Assembly: GCF_963678795.1 (NCBI RefSeq)
Contig: NZ_OY787453.1
Location: 806,001 to 870,000 of the forward strand
Reading direction: 5' to 3'
Length of the DNA stretch: 64,000 bases
DNA from: an uncultured Methanoregula sp.
GTDB taxonomy: Archaea > Halobacteriota > Methanomicrobia > Methanomicrobiales > Methanospirillaceae
Part shown: one piece after another, positions 50,998 to 61,600 of the stretch
Numbering within the stretch: the stretch's first letter is position 1
How the letters are laid out: each line of letters begins with the position of its first letter
The notes under the pieces: generated by a model
Told to the model about the DNA's origin: nothing
The model's database searches: none
Seen by the model: only the letters and a program-made list of their open reading frames with translations
Translations under genes and position numbers: made by a program

Positions 50998-52284
50998 ATG
51001 AAAGTACTTGTTGTGGGCGGGGGAGGAAGGGAACATGCCATAGCAGTTGCCCTTGCCCGCAACCCGGATACCGAGATCGTTTCAGTAATGGCAAAGAAGA
51101 ATCCCGGCATTGCCCTGCTGGCGAAAAAGATCCTGCTTGTAAAGGAGACGGATACCTCCCGCGTGATTGCGTTCGCGAAAGAGACCGGTACAGATTGTGC
51201 GTTCATTGGCCCGGAAGCTCCGCTCGAAGCAGGGATTGTCGACGATCTCGAAGCTGCCGGTATTGCCACGGTCGGCCCTACCCGTGCAGCGGCCCGGCTC
51301 GAGACGGACAAGGGGTTCTGCCGGGAGATGATGAACCGGCATATGATCGCCGGTTGTCCCCAGTTTCGCATCTTCCAGTCGAGCGGGGACGCAGTCGCAT
51401 TCATCGAGAACTACGATGGCGATCTCGTTGTCAAACCCATCGGCCTGACCGGGGGAAAAGGCGTCCGCATCATGGGAGAACAGGTCGACAAGGCCGGGGC
51501 AATTGCCTATGTCAGATCCCTTAAGGGGGAAGCCGTGATCGAAGAGAGGCTGCTCGGCGAGGAGTTCACGCTCCAGGCATTCGTTGACGGCAATCATCTC
51601 GTGCCCATGCCGCTTGTGCAGGACCACAAGCGGGCTTATGAAGGTGACACCGGCCCCAATACCGGGGGAATGGGATCATATTCACTGCCGGATCACATGC
51701 TCCCGTTTGTCAGCAGGACGGATTATACCCGGGCGCTTGATATCATGAAGGAAGTAGTCGCCGCCATGGGGAGGACCGGCCAACCCTATAAGGGGATCCT
51801 GTACGGGCAGTTCATGAACACGGCAGACGGCCCCAAGGTAATTGAGTTCAATGCCCGGTTCGGCGACCCTGAGGCAATGAATGTTCTCTCTCTCCTGACA
51901 TCGGATCTCTCCGAGATCGTATGCCGGATCGCAGAAGGATCGCTCTCGAAGTCTCAGGTTACGTTCGAACAGAAAGCAACCGTCTGCAAGTATCTCGTAC
52001 CGGAGGGATACCCGGATGCCCCGCATGCAGGACAGACCCTGACCCTGGGGAAATACCCGCCTGCCCTCCTCTATTATGCCAATGTTGAGCAGAAAGGCGA
52101 GCACCTCGTAACCCAGTCCTCCCGGACCCTGGCCTTTGTCGGGATGGGTGACACTCTCGAAGCAGCGGAGGAATCCGCAGAACAGGCAGCCTCATCGGTC
52201 CGGGGCAGCGTATTTCACCGGCGCGATATCGGTACCCGTACGCTGCTCAACCGTCGGATCGCCCACATGAAGGAGCTACGATGA
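50998..52284 (+). CDS. purD: phosphoribosylamine-glycine ligase
   Basis: 428 residues, ATP-grasp enzyme making glycinamide ribonucleotide in purine synthesis. N-terminal [18 protein letters not shown]-grasp core [14 protein letters not shown], and [14 protein letters not shown] with [11 protein letters not shown] in the catalytic region. It overlaps argF by 4 bases. Confidence 0.96.
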   Translation: MKVLVVGGGGREHAIAVALARNPDTEIVSVMAKKNPGIALLAKKILLVKETDTSRVIAFAKETGTDCAFIGPEAPLEAGIVDDLEAAGIATVGPTRAAARLETDKGFCREMMNRHMIAGCPQFRIFQSSGDAVAFIENYDGDLVVKPIGLTGGKGVRIMGEQVDKAGAIAYVRSLKGEAVIEERLLGEEFTLQAFVDGNHLVPMPLVQDHKRAYEGDTGPNTGGMGSYSLPDHMLPFVSRTDYTRALDIMKEVVAAMGRTGQPYKGILYGQFMNTADGPKVIEFNARFGDPEAMNVLSLLTSDLSEIVCRIAEGSLSKSQVTFEQKATVCKYLVPEGYPDAPHAGQTLTLGKYPPALLYYANVEQKGEHLVTQSSRTLAFVGMGDTLEAAEESAEQAASSVRGSVFHRRDIGTRTLLNRRIAHMKELR

Positions 52285-53204
52285 AAAAGGACTTCATATC
52301 TATCCTTGATATCAACGAGCTGGAACTCGAACAGCTGCTCTCGGAAGCGCACCAGCTGAAACGACAGAAAAAAGCGGGGACCACCCATCTCCTGCTTGCC
52401 GGAAAAACCCTTGCAATGATCTTCGAGAAATCCTCGACCCGTACCCACATTTCGTTCGAAGTCGGGATGAATGAGCTGGGGGGCCATGCCCTTTTCCTGA
52501 ACGCCCGCGACATGCAGATCCGCAGGGGAGAGGAGATCCGCGATACCGCACGGGCAGCTTCACGGTATGTATCCGGCATGATGATCCGGGCCTACAAGCA
52601 CAGTACTATCGAAGAATATGCCAGATATGCAACCATCCCGGTCATCAACGGGTTGTCCGATCTGGAGCATCCCTGCCAGCTGCTTGCAGATATTATGACG
52701 ATGCAGGAGCACTTTGGTTCAACGGACGATCTCAGGGTGGCCTGGGTCGGGGACGGGAACAATGTCTGCAACTCCCTCATCCTCTCGACAGTACTCACCG
52801 GACTGAACGTTACGGTTTCTACGCCAAAGGGGTACGAACCGGCTGAAGAGATCGTGGCAAAGGCTCGAGCCCTCGGCGGTAATGTGACCCAGGTCCGGGA
52901 ACCAGAAAAAGCCGTCAAAGATGCCCAGGTTATCATAACGGATACCTGGATCTCGATGGGCGATGAAGGCGAGAAGGAAGAGCGGATGCGGGTGTTTAAG
53001 AACTATTCGGTTGATGCCCCGCTCATGAAGCATGCGTCTCCGGATGCCCGGGTACTCCACTGCCTTCCGGCGCACCGGGGAGAGGAAATAACCGATGAAG
53101 TTATGGAAGGCGGCCAGAGTCTTGTCTGGGACGAGGCTGAAAACCGTCTTCACGCCCAGAAAGCCCTGCTCGTCCGCTTGTTAAAAAGCAAGCCTGCCCC
53201 GTGA
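52281..53204 (+). CDS. argF: ornithine carbamoyltransferase
   Basis: 307 residues. It makes citrulline from ornithine and carbamoyl phosphate. Carbamoyl-phosphate motif [13 protein letters not shown] (near residue 47), and ornithine-side [11 protein letters not shown] near the C terminus. Carbamoyl phosphate is supplied by carAB, also in this window, and argG (next step) lies 3 kb downstream on the other strand. Confidence 0.96.
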   Translation: MKKDFISILDINELELEQLLSEAHQLKRQKKAGTTHLLLAGKTLAMIFEKSSTRTHISFEVGMNELGGHALFLNARDMQIRRGEEIRDTARAASRYVSGMMIRAYKHSTIEEYARYATIPVINGLSDLEHPCQLLADIMTMQEHFGSTDDLRVAWVGDGNNVCNSLILSTVLTGLNVTVSTPKGYEPAEEIVAKARALGGNVTQVREPEKAVKDAQVIITDTWISMGDEGEKEERMRVFKNYSVDAPLMKHASPDARVLHCLPAHRGEEITDEVMEGGQSLVWDEAENRLHAQKALLVRLLKSKPAP

Positions 53205-53284
53205 GGGGAAAAAATCCTTCTTTTGAAATCCTGCCTTTGATGATAGGATCACCCCCCGCTTGCGCTACCAGTCCCGAGGGGGAC

Positions 53285-53337
53285 GGGGCGCATTGCGATG
53301 ACCCATAACAGGTAATACGGCACTATCGCAACAGGGG
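53285..53337. repeat. short interspersed element, copy C
   Basis: It starts GGGGCGCATTGCGATGACCC and ends AATACGGCACTATCGCAACA; the same two ends occur at 56174-56262 around a longer middle. Confidence 0.5.
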
Positions 53338-53472
53338 ATGCCCGGGCAATGTGGGCGGAAACACGAGGGATAATAAGCCCCCAGGAGCGCATGATCGATT
53401 CTATGAGGCTTTCCCATGGAAATCATTACACTCCTTTGATATGATGATTGGGGCTGATGCCCCCTTACCCCT

Positions 53473-53600
53473 TTGCGATAACCTGCGCCGCCCCCGAAGG
53501 GATGCCCCCGCGGCGCTTCAATTACCTGCTCATGTCTGAAAAATGGTAATTGCCCCGCCGTGCCGTACCGAGGCCCTGAGGCGGGGAATGCTCGCGTCGA
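53473..53600. repeat. ~130-bp interspersed GC-rich repeat, copy B
   Basis: Near copy of 48121-48250. Same CGCCGCCCCCGAAGGG start of stem, same AATTGCCCCGCCGTGCC block; differences are mostly single-base. Downstream flanks also resemble each other, so the element may be longer. Confidence 0.7.
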
Positions 53601-53769
53601 TACGATTTTCATAGTTCTGGTGTGAACCCCGTTCATGGGTGTTTCTGCAGAAACAGAATTCTATTTTTCAGCTCTGTTGAAACCCAGAAGAGATACGCAC
53701 AATTTTGGCAAAGGGGAGTGCGCCCTGTGAAAATAAGAGAATAATATGAAAAGATAGTGTCAATAAAAC

Positions 53770-54009
53770 TTATTTTTCTTCAACAAATGCCCTGAGCTGT
53801 TCGAGCATATATTTCTCGACCTGCTGGATCACGTCCAGTTTTCCCCGGAATGCCAGGAGTTCCCGCTCATCGCCTTCCATATTCGCGAACTTGAGTTTCT
53901 CCAGCCTTTCCACAACCTTCACGTCGAATTTATGCGTAATCTCGATGATCAATTTCTGGGGGACCCCGGGGGGGATCAGGATATCGTAGAGCTTTTCCTC
54001 GTCTGTCAT
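53770..54009 (-). CDS. small conserved protein next to methanogenesis marker 14
   Basis: 79 residues, acidic (EEKLYDILIPPGVPQKLIIEI ... QVEKYMLEQLRAFVEEK). No membrane helix or metal motif. It begins 23 bases after the marker 14 stop, on the same strand, so the two are probably cotranscribed. Family not recognised; a partner of marker 14 is a reasonable inference from position only. Confidence 0.65.
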   Translation of the reverse strand: MTDEEKLYDILIPPGVPQKLIIEITHKFDVKVVERLEKLKFANMEGDERELLAFRGKLDVIQQVEKYMLEQLRAFVEEK

Positions 54010-54032
54010 GGTTCACTCGTCCTGTACTATTG

Positions 54033-55532
54033 TCATTTACCTATCTTTATCCGCTGGCTCATAATACATCGTCCGCCCCGCACTCCACCGATAGGGTTTT
54101 TGGGCTTTCCCAGGGAGTTCATGCACCTGCCCATGAGCGCTGCACCCCGGGCAAGGCCGTCATCGACAAAAACGAGGTGGTCAACAGGATCATCAAAGAG
54201 ATTGCGCTCTATGATTCCTTCGAGGATATAATCCGGTTTCCTTCCGGATATTGCTGCCCTGCCGGTGAACCCGATCGAAGAATTCCGCGGCACCAGGTTC
54301 TTCTCAACGGCAACATCGATCAGCCGGAGGGCCATCCGGGCACAGACCCGGTCAACCACTTCATTCAGGGTGGTAAGTCCGTGATCCTTGTGGATCTCGG
54401 CCCCGATTGCGAGCAGTTTATCCATGTCGCCACTGTTGACCCCGCAGTCACAGCCGATCATGGCTATGCCGGATTCCAGCGCCAGCCTGGCATTCACCGG
54501 GACCCTGCCGAACCGCTCCCGGTCAGGGGGAACGTTCCGGATATCGATGTGTTCGTGGCAGCGGTTGACATAGTCGTCGACAACCCGGCGGTTGCTGCCG
54601 GAGAAGAGACCTCCGGTCACGCTGTGCTCCCCGAAAATATCAAGGGCCGTCCCGGTTCTCTCCTGCACGAGCCCGGTTCCCCGCACGATTGCATCGGGAA
54701 TGGCGCCAGCAAGCCCGCAGAAATTGCCCACGGTCTTTGCAAACGGGTTGGGGTTTTTGGGATCAACGTCGCTCGTGATCCTCCCGTCAAGAGTGGTCCC
54801 GAAGTCGATCGAGACACAGGGGTTCCGGAAATCCACCGGTGTCCACTTGGCGCCTTCCTTGATCCCGGCCATGGCGAGTTCCCCTTCCATTTCATTGGCC
54901 ACCATCTCGACGCCGGTAGATCCGACCGGGGGAAGGACCCCGGCTACGGCACCCACAAAGACCACCTTGTCGGCAAAGCTGAAAGGCTGGAGTTTCTCTG
55001 AAAGGTTGGCTTTCGACATGGGGGGGGTCATCTTCCGTGGCGGGACTCCTGCATTAAGACATCCGTTTGCCAGGGCGATGACAAAGTCTCCCACCTGGTC
55101 CGGGGATTCCATCTCCGCAACAACACCCGTACTTCTTACAACGAAGTCGAGATCGGTCTGGATACTGAGGTGTGCCTCCTCATGGCACTTGATCAGGGTG
55201 TCCCGGACAAGTTCGGTGACCGCGTCCCGGGTAATTTCCGTACCATCGAGTGTTGCGCCAAAGATTGTCTCACCTGGTTTTGGGGGCCGGATATCCCGGC
55301 TCATGCTCACGTGCTTGTTTATGACATAGGACATGCCGGTCTCAAGGCTGACACCAGTCAGGATGCACTTGGTTGTAGTGTTTCCCATCTCCACGGAGGC
55401 AACAATGAAGTACGGTTTGTTCTTGTATTCCGGGATATTCATGCCGGCACCGTGAGTGATTGAGGGAGGGGGCGGACTCTCCACAATATACGGTTTGGGT
55501 TTTATGAAGCGGGAAAAAAAACTGGCGCACAT
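54033..55532 (-). CDS. methanogenesis marker protein 14
   Basis: 499 residues. Conserved across methanogens and resembling the ASKHA/hydantoinase-type ATP-binding fold: VASVEMGNTTTKCILTGVSL near residue 43 and CVSIDFGTTLDGRI further on. It includes FFSRFIKPKPYIVES at the N terminus. Role unknown; may support methyl-coenzyme M reductase or corrinoid enzymes as reductive activator, by analogy. The start at 55532 gives the N-terminal KPKPYIV block but shorter starts are possible. Confidence 0.9.
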   Translation of the reverse strand: MCASFFSRFIKPKPYIVESPPPPSITHGAGMNIPEYKNKPYFIVASVEMGNTTTKCILTGVSLETGMSYVINKHVSMSRDIRPPKPGETIFGATLDGTEITRDAVTELVRDTLIKCHEEAHLSIQTDLDFVVRSTGVVAEMESPDQVGDFVIALANGCLNAGVPPRKMTPPMSKANLSEKLQPFSFADKVVFVGAVAGVLPPVGSTGVEMVANEMEGELAMAGIKEGAKWTPVDFRNPCVSIDFGTTLDGRITSDVDPKNPNPFAKTVGNFCGLAGAIPDAIVRGTGLVQERTGTALDIFGEHSVTGGLFSGSNRRVVDDYVNRCHEHIDIRNVPPDRERFGRVPVNARLALESGIAMIGCDCGVNSGDMDKLLAIGAEIHKDHGLTTLNEVVDRVCARMALRLIDVAVEKNLVPRNSSIGFTGRAAISGRKPDYILEGIIERNLFDDPVDHLVFVDDGLARGAALMGRCMNSLGKPKNPIGGVRGGRCIMSQRIKIGK

Positions 55533-56419
55533 AGTATCCGATTCTTTATTGTCAGTCCTTATAAGTTTCTGTTTTATGCATATTTCCCGGCGGGAGATAA
55601 AAGGGAGAACTGTTTTTTAGGGTCACCGTGTAATCCGGTACCTGCTTTCAGGCCCTGTTGAAACGTTCAGGATACCCGGATTGATATTGGATTTTTAGGG
55701 GGGCTCGATCCTTCCACACTTAGCGAAAGCAAACAGAATGACGAGATAATTACCCGTGAAATTGCGCTTTTTGGATTTTTTGAAGGGGGTTGAGATCCTA
55801 TACCCCCTTCGGGGCGCTCCCTCGACGGATCAATGATCTCATCAGATCTGTTGAAGCCCTGAAAGAGACCAGTATTCGTTCCTGGGGGCTCCTGCACATC
55901 ATGCTTCTGCCCCCGCACGCTAGAGGCATCCCCCAGGAATGATATTCACTAGATGGTTGAATAAAACTTAAAAAAACGGAAGGGGGGATCAAGGGGATGC
56001 TCCCCTTGGGCTGCTTCCCCCTATGGGGGAGAGAGGGGGTCACACTCCTTACATTTAGAAGAAAATAAGCGAATTAATGGAAAAAGAGGATTTCAACAGA
56101 GCCAAAAACGGGTAACGTGCCAATCCAGCCCCAAACCACCAGCTCTAAAAATCATCCGCCCCCCTTGCGCCAGCCCTGCCCCCATTGGAGGCGGGGGCGC
56201 ATGCGATTCCTCTGTATTTCCTGAAATTCCGATTCTAATACAGCACTATCGCAAACGGGGCGCCATAGCGGCGGGGCGACGCCCCTGGAGCGTCAGTGTT
56301 TTCCGGTCCAAAGCGGATGAACTTTTTCGCATTATATTCTGGGCATGCATTTTTTACCACTTTTCACTCAGTAAATCCTTCTTGGATTCAGGGGCTGAAA
56401 TAGTATATTACCAAAAAAA
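55533..56419. other. long intergenic region with structured repeats, no gene
   Basis: 887 bases, the largest gene-free stretch besides 31.8 kb. Elements: a 53-bp-family-like segment at about 55797-55830 (TACCCCCTTCGGGGCGCTCC), a run of G/C stems at 55978-56045 including CCCCCTATGGGGG, and element copy D at 56174-56262. Short frames on the minus strand have no protein-like features. Confidence 0.5.
56174..56262. repeat. short interspersed element, copy D
   Basis: Shares its ends with 53285-53337 (GGGGCGCAT.GCGAT and AATAC.GCACTATCGCAA) but has a longer, different middle, as if the centre is variable. Confidence 0.5.
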
Positions 56420-57613
56420 TTATTTCTTCTTTTTCTGCATCTGCCGGACGAGCCGGGCCTGGATACCGAAATACTGGGAGACCCCGATAGCGTGGCACTG
56501 GTCGATGGAAGTACTGTCAAAGGAGACGAGATCGTTTGAATAAAGAGCATCCGGCGAGCTCCTGCCAAGGACGCGGACACTTCCCTTGTAGAGTTCGAGA
56601 TCCACCGTGCCGTTTACCCGCTCCTGGGTGGTGTTGATGAATGCATTCAGGGCAGTATAGAGCGGTTCGTAGACGAGACCCTCGTAGGCCAGTTCCGACC
56701 ACTTGTCGTCAACCATCCGCTTGAAGACCAGTTCCTGCCGGGTGAGGGTCAGGCTCTCAAGGTCGCGGTGGGCGGTCAGGATGACGGTTGCTGCCGGGTG
56801 CTCATAGTTCTCCCTTGCCTTGAGCCCGAGGATACGATCCTCTATCATGTCATTGCGCCCGATGCCGTGGCCGCCGGCAAGGCTGTTGAGCTTCTGGATG
56901 AGCTCGTACCCGCCAAGTTTTTTCCCGTTGAGCGAGACCGGGATCCCGGCCTTGAACCCGAGAGTGATTTTTTCGGGCTTATTTGGTGCCTTCTCGGGGG
57001 ATACGGTCCAGAGGAAGATCTCTTCAGGAGGATAAAATGCCGGGTCTTCCAGTTTTCCTCCTTCGATACTCCGGCTCCAGCAGTTCTCATCCATGCTCCA
57101 GGGTTTGTCTTTCCTGACCGGAACCGGGATCTTGTGCTTTTTTGCATATTCGATCTCCCAGTCGCGGGTAAGGTTGAGCTCCCGTATGGGGGCTACTACT
57201 TCAAGACCTGCGCTGCGGATGATAAAATCGAACCGGAGCTGGTCATTGCCTTTCCCGGTACATCCATGGCCGATCGCCTTTGCGCGTTCCTTCCGGGCAA
57301 TACTGACAACTTCTTCGGCAATCAGGGGCCGGGCAAGGGACGTTCCCATGGGGTAACCCTCGTAGGATCCGTTTGCCCGGATCGCGGGGAATATATGCTC
57401 TTTGACAAACTTTTCCCGGACATCTATCGTGTAATGCTTGTCGGCGAGTTTCTCGCCTTTCTTTGTTGCAACATCGATCTCTTCGTCACGCTGGCCAACG
57501 TTGACTGCCACCGTAACAACGCGGTCATAATCGTACCGCTCTTTCAGTAAAGGAATGCAGATGGAGGTATCAAGTCCCCCGGAATATGCAAGAACAATAG
57601 TGCCTTTTCCCAT
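56420..57613 (-). CDS. argG: argininosuccinate synthase
   Basis: 397 residues. It condenses citrulline with aspartate using ATP. N-terminal ATP site [26 protein letters not shown] and KGND-type motifs ([13 protein letters not shown]) follow. Stands alone on the minus strand; argF is 3 kb away, argH is not in the window. Confidence 0.96.
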   Translation of the reverse strand: MGKGTIVLAYSGGLDTSICIPLLKERYDYDRVVTVAVNVGQRDEEIDVATKKGEKLADKHYTIDVREKFVKEHIFPAIRANGSYEGYPMGTSLARPLIAEEVVSIARKERAKAIGHGCTGKGNDQLRFDFIIRSAGLEVVAPIRELNLTRDWEIEYAKKHKIPVPVRKDKPWSMDENCWSRSIEGGKLEDPAFYPPEEIFLWTVSPEKAPNKPEKITLGFKAGIPVSLNGKKLGGYELIQKLNSLAGGHGIGRNDMIEDRILGLKARENYEHPAATVILTAHRDLESLTLTRQELVFKRMVDDKWSELAYEGLVYEPLYTALNAFINTTQERVNGTVDLELYKGSVRVLGRSSPDALYSNDLVSFDSTSIDQCHAIGVSQYFGIQARLVRQMQKKKK

Positions 57614-57787
57614 GATGGATACTCCTCATTCACAGCTTGTGAAGTAGTGTTTTTGTGTTTTTCCCTTATATTTTAAGGGCATAACCGCATGAAACATTCC
57701 GGCAATTCAAAGGTGCAGCGGTTCTGTTGCGGCAGATCCAAGAACTAAAAAAAGTTGTTCAGGTTGTAATCCTGAACGGTTATTTTT

Positions 57788-58297
57788 TTACTTTACGTAT
57801 ATTATACCATCTTTCTGGGGCTGGAATGGTCCGGTGGTGTACTCGAACGTACCTGCCTTGGCGAAGGTAACACTGAAGGACTGTCCACTGGGGATCTGTG
57901 CCGTTGTCTGTCCGCCAAACCATGCACCGTCAGATGCATCAGTTGCCATAACCGAGTGGGGCTTGTAGGGGTCAGCATTTACCCAGGTCACTTTCGAGCC
58001 AACCGGGACGTATAGTGTGGTTCCCGGAACAATGGTCAGGTCCTGTGTGAAGGTAATCTTGTATTCCGGTACAGCGGTCGGGGCTGGCGTTGCAGTAACG
58101 TTCACGACGGGGGTCTTGTTCTCGATAACAACAACAACAACCTTGGTGGGTGTCGGGGTGGGTGCAACAGTTGTCGGCTCAGGCGTCGCAACCGTGGTAG
58201 GTGCCGGGGTGGCCACTGGTTTTGCCGGCTGGGATGTGCATCCCGCAAGCAGAATCCCGATAAACAGGATTGCAAGAACAACAAGTAGTTTCTTCAT
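57788..58297 (-). CDS. cupredoxin-fold lipoprotein lacking copper ligands
   Basis: 169 residues from ATG 58297. The lipobox is LAGC (Cys at about 20), followed by a Thr/Pro/Ala-rich linker to residue 80 and a plastocyanin-like beta sandwich. The first ligand region WVNADPYKPHSV keeps one His. Where copper proteins have Cys-x-x-x-His-x-x-Met after the GTYxY strand, this protein reads GTFEYTTGPFQPQKDG, so no Cys, His or Met ligand is there. Anchored outside the membrane; an electron-transfer role is unlikely, and a binding role more so. Confidence 0.82.
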   Translation of the reverse strand: MKKLLVVLAILFIGILLAGCTSQPAKPVATPAPTTVATPEPTTVAPTPTPTKVVVVVIENKTPVVNVTATPAPTAVPEYKITFTQDLTIVPGTTLYVPVGSKVTWVNADPYKPHSVMATDASDGAWFGGQTTAQIPSGQSFSVTFAKAGTFEYTTGPFQPQKDGIIYVK

Positions 58298-58437
58298 GCA
58301 TCTTTTTTTGTTATTTCGGTATATAAGGATATTCAATTTTTTTTGATCCAAGGGGCCGTAGCCTGATCCCTGCCTCAATGTACGGATTGCTGCAACCAGG
58401 GTGCATAAAACAGAAAAAAATGTATTTTACGTCGGTG

Positions 58438-61400
58438 TTACTTCAGGTAATGGCTGAGGGGTTCAAGGGTTACTTTCTCGCGTTTTATTGCGTCAATTGC
58501 AAGCGCCGCTGCCCGCGCCGCTTGTAATGTAGTAATATAGGGTATGCAGAAGTCTACTGCCGCACGCATGATCTGGTAGTGATCCTGCCGGGACTGTTTG
58601 TCCTGGGGGGTATTGATGATGAGACGGATCTCCCCGTGCCGCATCATGTCGAGCACGTTCGGGGACCCTTCCTGGACTTTCCGGACCAGGTTTGCCTCTA
58701 TGCCGGCCTCGTGCAGGTAATCCACGGTTCCTTCAGTGCCGTACAGGATAAGGCCGAGGTCGCGGAGCTGGCGGGCAATCGGGATCACTTCATCTTTCTG
58801 CTCCATGTTCACCGACATGAAAATATTGCCCTTGAGCGGGAGTTCATTGTCTGCGGATATGCAGGCCTTGTAGAATGCAAGCCCGAAATCGTAATCGATC
58901 CCCATGACCTCCCCGGTACTCTTCATCTCGGGGCCGAGCATGGTGTCGACACCGCTGAGTTTGTTGAAGGGAAGCAGTACTTCTTTGACAGCAACATGCC
59001 GAATCTCGCGCTCCTTGTACCCGAGGTCGCGCAATTTCTTCCCGACCATGACCTTTGCAGCAATTTTTGCCACGGGGATTCCGGTTGCTTTTGAAACGAA
59101 TGGAACGGTGCGGCTCGCCCGGGGATTGGCTTCGAGAATATAAACCACATTATCCTTGACGGCCATCTGGAGGTTGACGAGGCCTATTACGCCGAGCCCC
59201 AGGGCAAGTTTCCGGGTATATACCCGGACCGTATCGATGATCTGCGGGGGAAGGGACTGGGTGGGGATGACACAGGCCGAATCTCCTGAATGGATGCCGG
59301 CCTGCTCGATATGCTCCATGATGCCCCCGATGAGGACCTCCTCGCCATCACAGACCGCATCAATGTCGAGCTCAACGGCATTCTGGAGATATGAGTCGAT
59401 CAGTACCGGGTGGTTCCTGCTGACCCGTACTGCCTCTTTCATGTAGGTCTCGAGTTCGCGCTCGTCATGAACGATCTCCATTGCCCGCCCGCCAAGCACG
59501 TAACTGGGCCGCACGAGAACCGGGTAGCCGATCTGCGCTGCTTTTGCTTTCGCCTCGGACTCTGAATAGGCAGAGGTGTTTGCAGGGCAGGGAATGTCGA
59601 GTTTTTTCAGGAGTACACTGAACCGGTCCCGGTCCTCGGCAATATCCATGGAATCGGGACTTGTCCCAAGGATGCGGGTGGAAAGGTTCAGTCGTTTGAG
59701 TTCCTTTTCTATGGGAACCGCGAGGTTGACCGCGTTCTGTCCCCCGAACTGGACCATGACCCCGTAATAATGATCTTTCCTGAGGATGTTCACGACATCC
59801 TCGAGCTGCATGGGCTCGAAGAAAAGCCGGTCGGATGTATCGAAATCCGTAGAGACCGTCTCCGGGTTATTGTTGACGATGTGGACCTCCACGCCTTCCT
59901 CTCTCAAGGCCTGGACCGCGTGAACCGTACAGTAGTCGAATTCAATCCCCTGGCCGATCCTGATGGGTCCGGACCCGAGGATGAGCACTTTCTGCCGGTC
60001 GCTTGGTATGATCTCACAGGCCTGCTCGTAGGTTGAGTAGAAATACGGGGTGCTTGCCGGGAATTCCGCAGCACAGGTGTCGACCATCTTGTAGGATGGC
60101 AGGCCTGCCAGTTTCTCGATCTCGTCCTGCGATTTGCCGGTCAGTTTTTCTATTTCAGCATTTGAGAAACCCTGTTTCTTTGCGGCAGGTACGGTCGTGG
60201 CATCGCAACGGAGCGCGAGCTCTTTTTCCATTTCCACGATATTTTTTATCTTTTCGAGGAAGAATGGCGTGATGGAAGTGAGATTTGCAATCTCCTCGAG
60301 AGTGAAACCAAGCCGGAACGCGTCGAACAGGCAATGGAACCGCTCATCGGTGGGCCGGGACAGGATCATGCGGATCTCGCTGGGGCTGGTATGCGTCAGT
60401 ACATCGGTGTCCAGCGACCGCTTGGCTTTCATAAAAGCTTCTTCGAGAGTCCTGCCGATCGCCATGACCTCCCCGGTACTCTTCATGGAGGTTGAGAGCG
60501 TCCTGTCTGCGCCCTTGAACTTGTCAAACGGCCAGCGGGGGACCTTGACTACGATATAATCGATGGTGGGCTCGAAAGATGCCGGAGTACAGCCGGTCAC
60601 CGTATTGGTGATCTCGTCGAGCCGCAGGCCGATGGCGATCTTGGAAGCCACCCGGGCAATCGGGTAGCCCGTGGCCTTTGACGCGAGCGCGGATGAGCGG
60701 GAAACCCGGGGATTCACTTCGATGACACGGTAGTCCCCGTCAAGGAACGCGAACTGGACATTACAGCCACCCTGGACATCGAGCGAGCGGATGATGTGAA
60801 TCGCGGCACTGCGCATCATCTGGAACTCATCATCCCGGAGGGTGAGAATCGGGGCAACGACAACGCTCTCCCCGGTATGGATGCCCATCGGGTCGACATT
60901 CTCCATACCACAGACAATGATGCAGGTATCGGACGAGTCCCGCATCACCTCGAACTCGATCTCCTTCCATCCCATAACGCTCTCTTCTATGAGGACCTGG
61001 TGGATACGGGAGCGGGAAAGGCCCAGCTCGATGATCCGGATCAGTTCCTCGCGGGTTTTCCCGATCCCGCCACCCGCCCCACCCAGCGTGTAGGCAGGGC
61101 GTACGACTGCGGGAAGCCCGATCTCCCGGATCGCATCGTCCACCTGGCTTAAGGAATTGAGAATGATACTCTTCGGGACCGGCTCGCCTATCTCCCTCAT
61201 CAGGTCACGGAATTTCTGGCGGTCCTCTCCCTTGTAGATGGCTTCAAGCGGAGTTCCCAGGATCTCCACCCCCTTGAGGGCCCCCATCTCGGCCAGCTCG
61301 GCCGTAAGGTTCAGCCCGGTCTGGCCACCCATGCCGGAGAGGATCCCGTCCGGCTTCTCCTTCTCGATGATCTTTGCAATGATATCGGCCCTGAGCGGCT

Positions 61401-61599
61401 CGATATAGATGACGTCCGCCATCTCCGGGTCGGTCATGATCGTTGCGGGATTGGAGTTGACGAGGATGACTTTTATCCCCTCTTCCCGGAGGGACCTGCA
61501 TGCCTGTGAGCCAGAGAAATCGAACTCTGCGGCCTGGCCGATCTGGATGGGCCCGGATCCTATAAGAAGGACGGATTTGATGTCAGTCCGCCGGGGCAT
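58438..61599 (-). CDS. carB: carbamoyl-phosphate synthase large subunit
   Basis: 1053 residues from ATG 61599, one base after the carA stop; longer frames through carA are rejected. Tandem ATP-grasp halves with SVLLIGSGPIQIGQAAEFD and KVLILGSGPIRIGQGIEFD, and a C-terminal MGS-like domain (allosteric region). It makes carbamoyl phosphate for pyrimidines and arginine (used by argF in this window). Confidence 0.97.
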   Translation of the reverse strand: MPRRTDIKSVLLIGSGPIQIGQAAEFDFSGSQACRSLREEGIKVILVNSNPATIMTDPEMADVIYIEPLRADIIAKIIEKEKPDGILSGMGGQTGLNLTAELAEMGALKGVEILGTPLEAIYKGEDRQKFRDLMREIGEPVPKSIILNSLSQVDDAIREIGLPAVVRPAYTLGGAGGGIGKTREELIRIIELGLSRSRIHQVLIEESVMGWKEIEFEVMRDSSDTCIIVCGMENVDPMGIHTGESVVVAPILTLRDDEFQMMRSAAIHIIRSLDVQGGCNVQFAFLDGDYRVIEVNPRVSRSSALASKATGYPIARVASKIAIGLRLDEITNTVTGCTPASFEPTIDYIVVKVPRWPFDKFKGADRTLSTSMKSTGEVMAIGRTLEEAFMKAKRSLDTDVLTHTSPSEIRMILSRPTDERFHCLFDAFRLGFTLEEIANLTSITPFFLEKIKNIVEMEKELALRCDATTVPAAKKQGFSNAEIEKLTGKSQDEIEKLAGLPSYKMVDTCAAEFPASTPYFYSTYEQACEIIPSDRQKVLILGSGPIRIGQGIEFDYCTVHAVQALREEGVEVHIVNNNPETVSTDFDTSDRLFFEPMQLEDVVNILRKDHYYGVMVQFGGQNAVNLAVPIEKELKRLNLSTRILGTSPDSMDIAEDRDRFSVLLKKLDIPCPANTSAYSESEAKAKAAQIGYPVLVRPSYVLGGRAMEIVHDERELETYMKEAVRVSRNHPVLIDSYLQNAVELDIDAVCDGEEVLIGGIMEHIEQAGIHSGDSACVIPTQSLPPQIIDTVRVYTRKLALGLGVIGLVNLQMAVKDNVVYILEANPRASRTVPFVSKATGIPVAKIAAKVMVGKKLRDLGYKEREIRHVAVKEVLLPFNKLSGVDTMLGPEMKSTGEVMGIDYDFGLAFYKACISADNELPLKGNIFMSVNMEQKDEVIPIARQLRDLGLILYGTEGTVDYLHEAGIEANLVRKVQEGSPNVLDMMRHGEIRLIINTPQDKQSRQDHYQIMRAAVDFCIPYITTLQAARAAALAIDAIKREKVTLEPLSHYLK

Positions 61600-61600
61600 G

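Larger units (their letters stand above)
53205..53769. other. intergenic region between convergent genes with repeat elements
   Basis: 565 bases. Two structured repeats: the ~50-bp element at 53285-53337 and the ~130-bp repeat copy B at 53473-53600. No supported gene. Confidence 0.5.
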
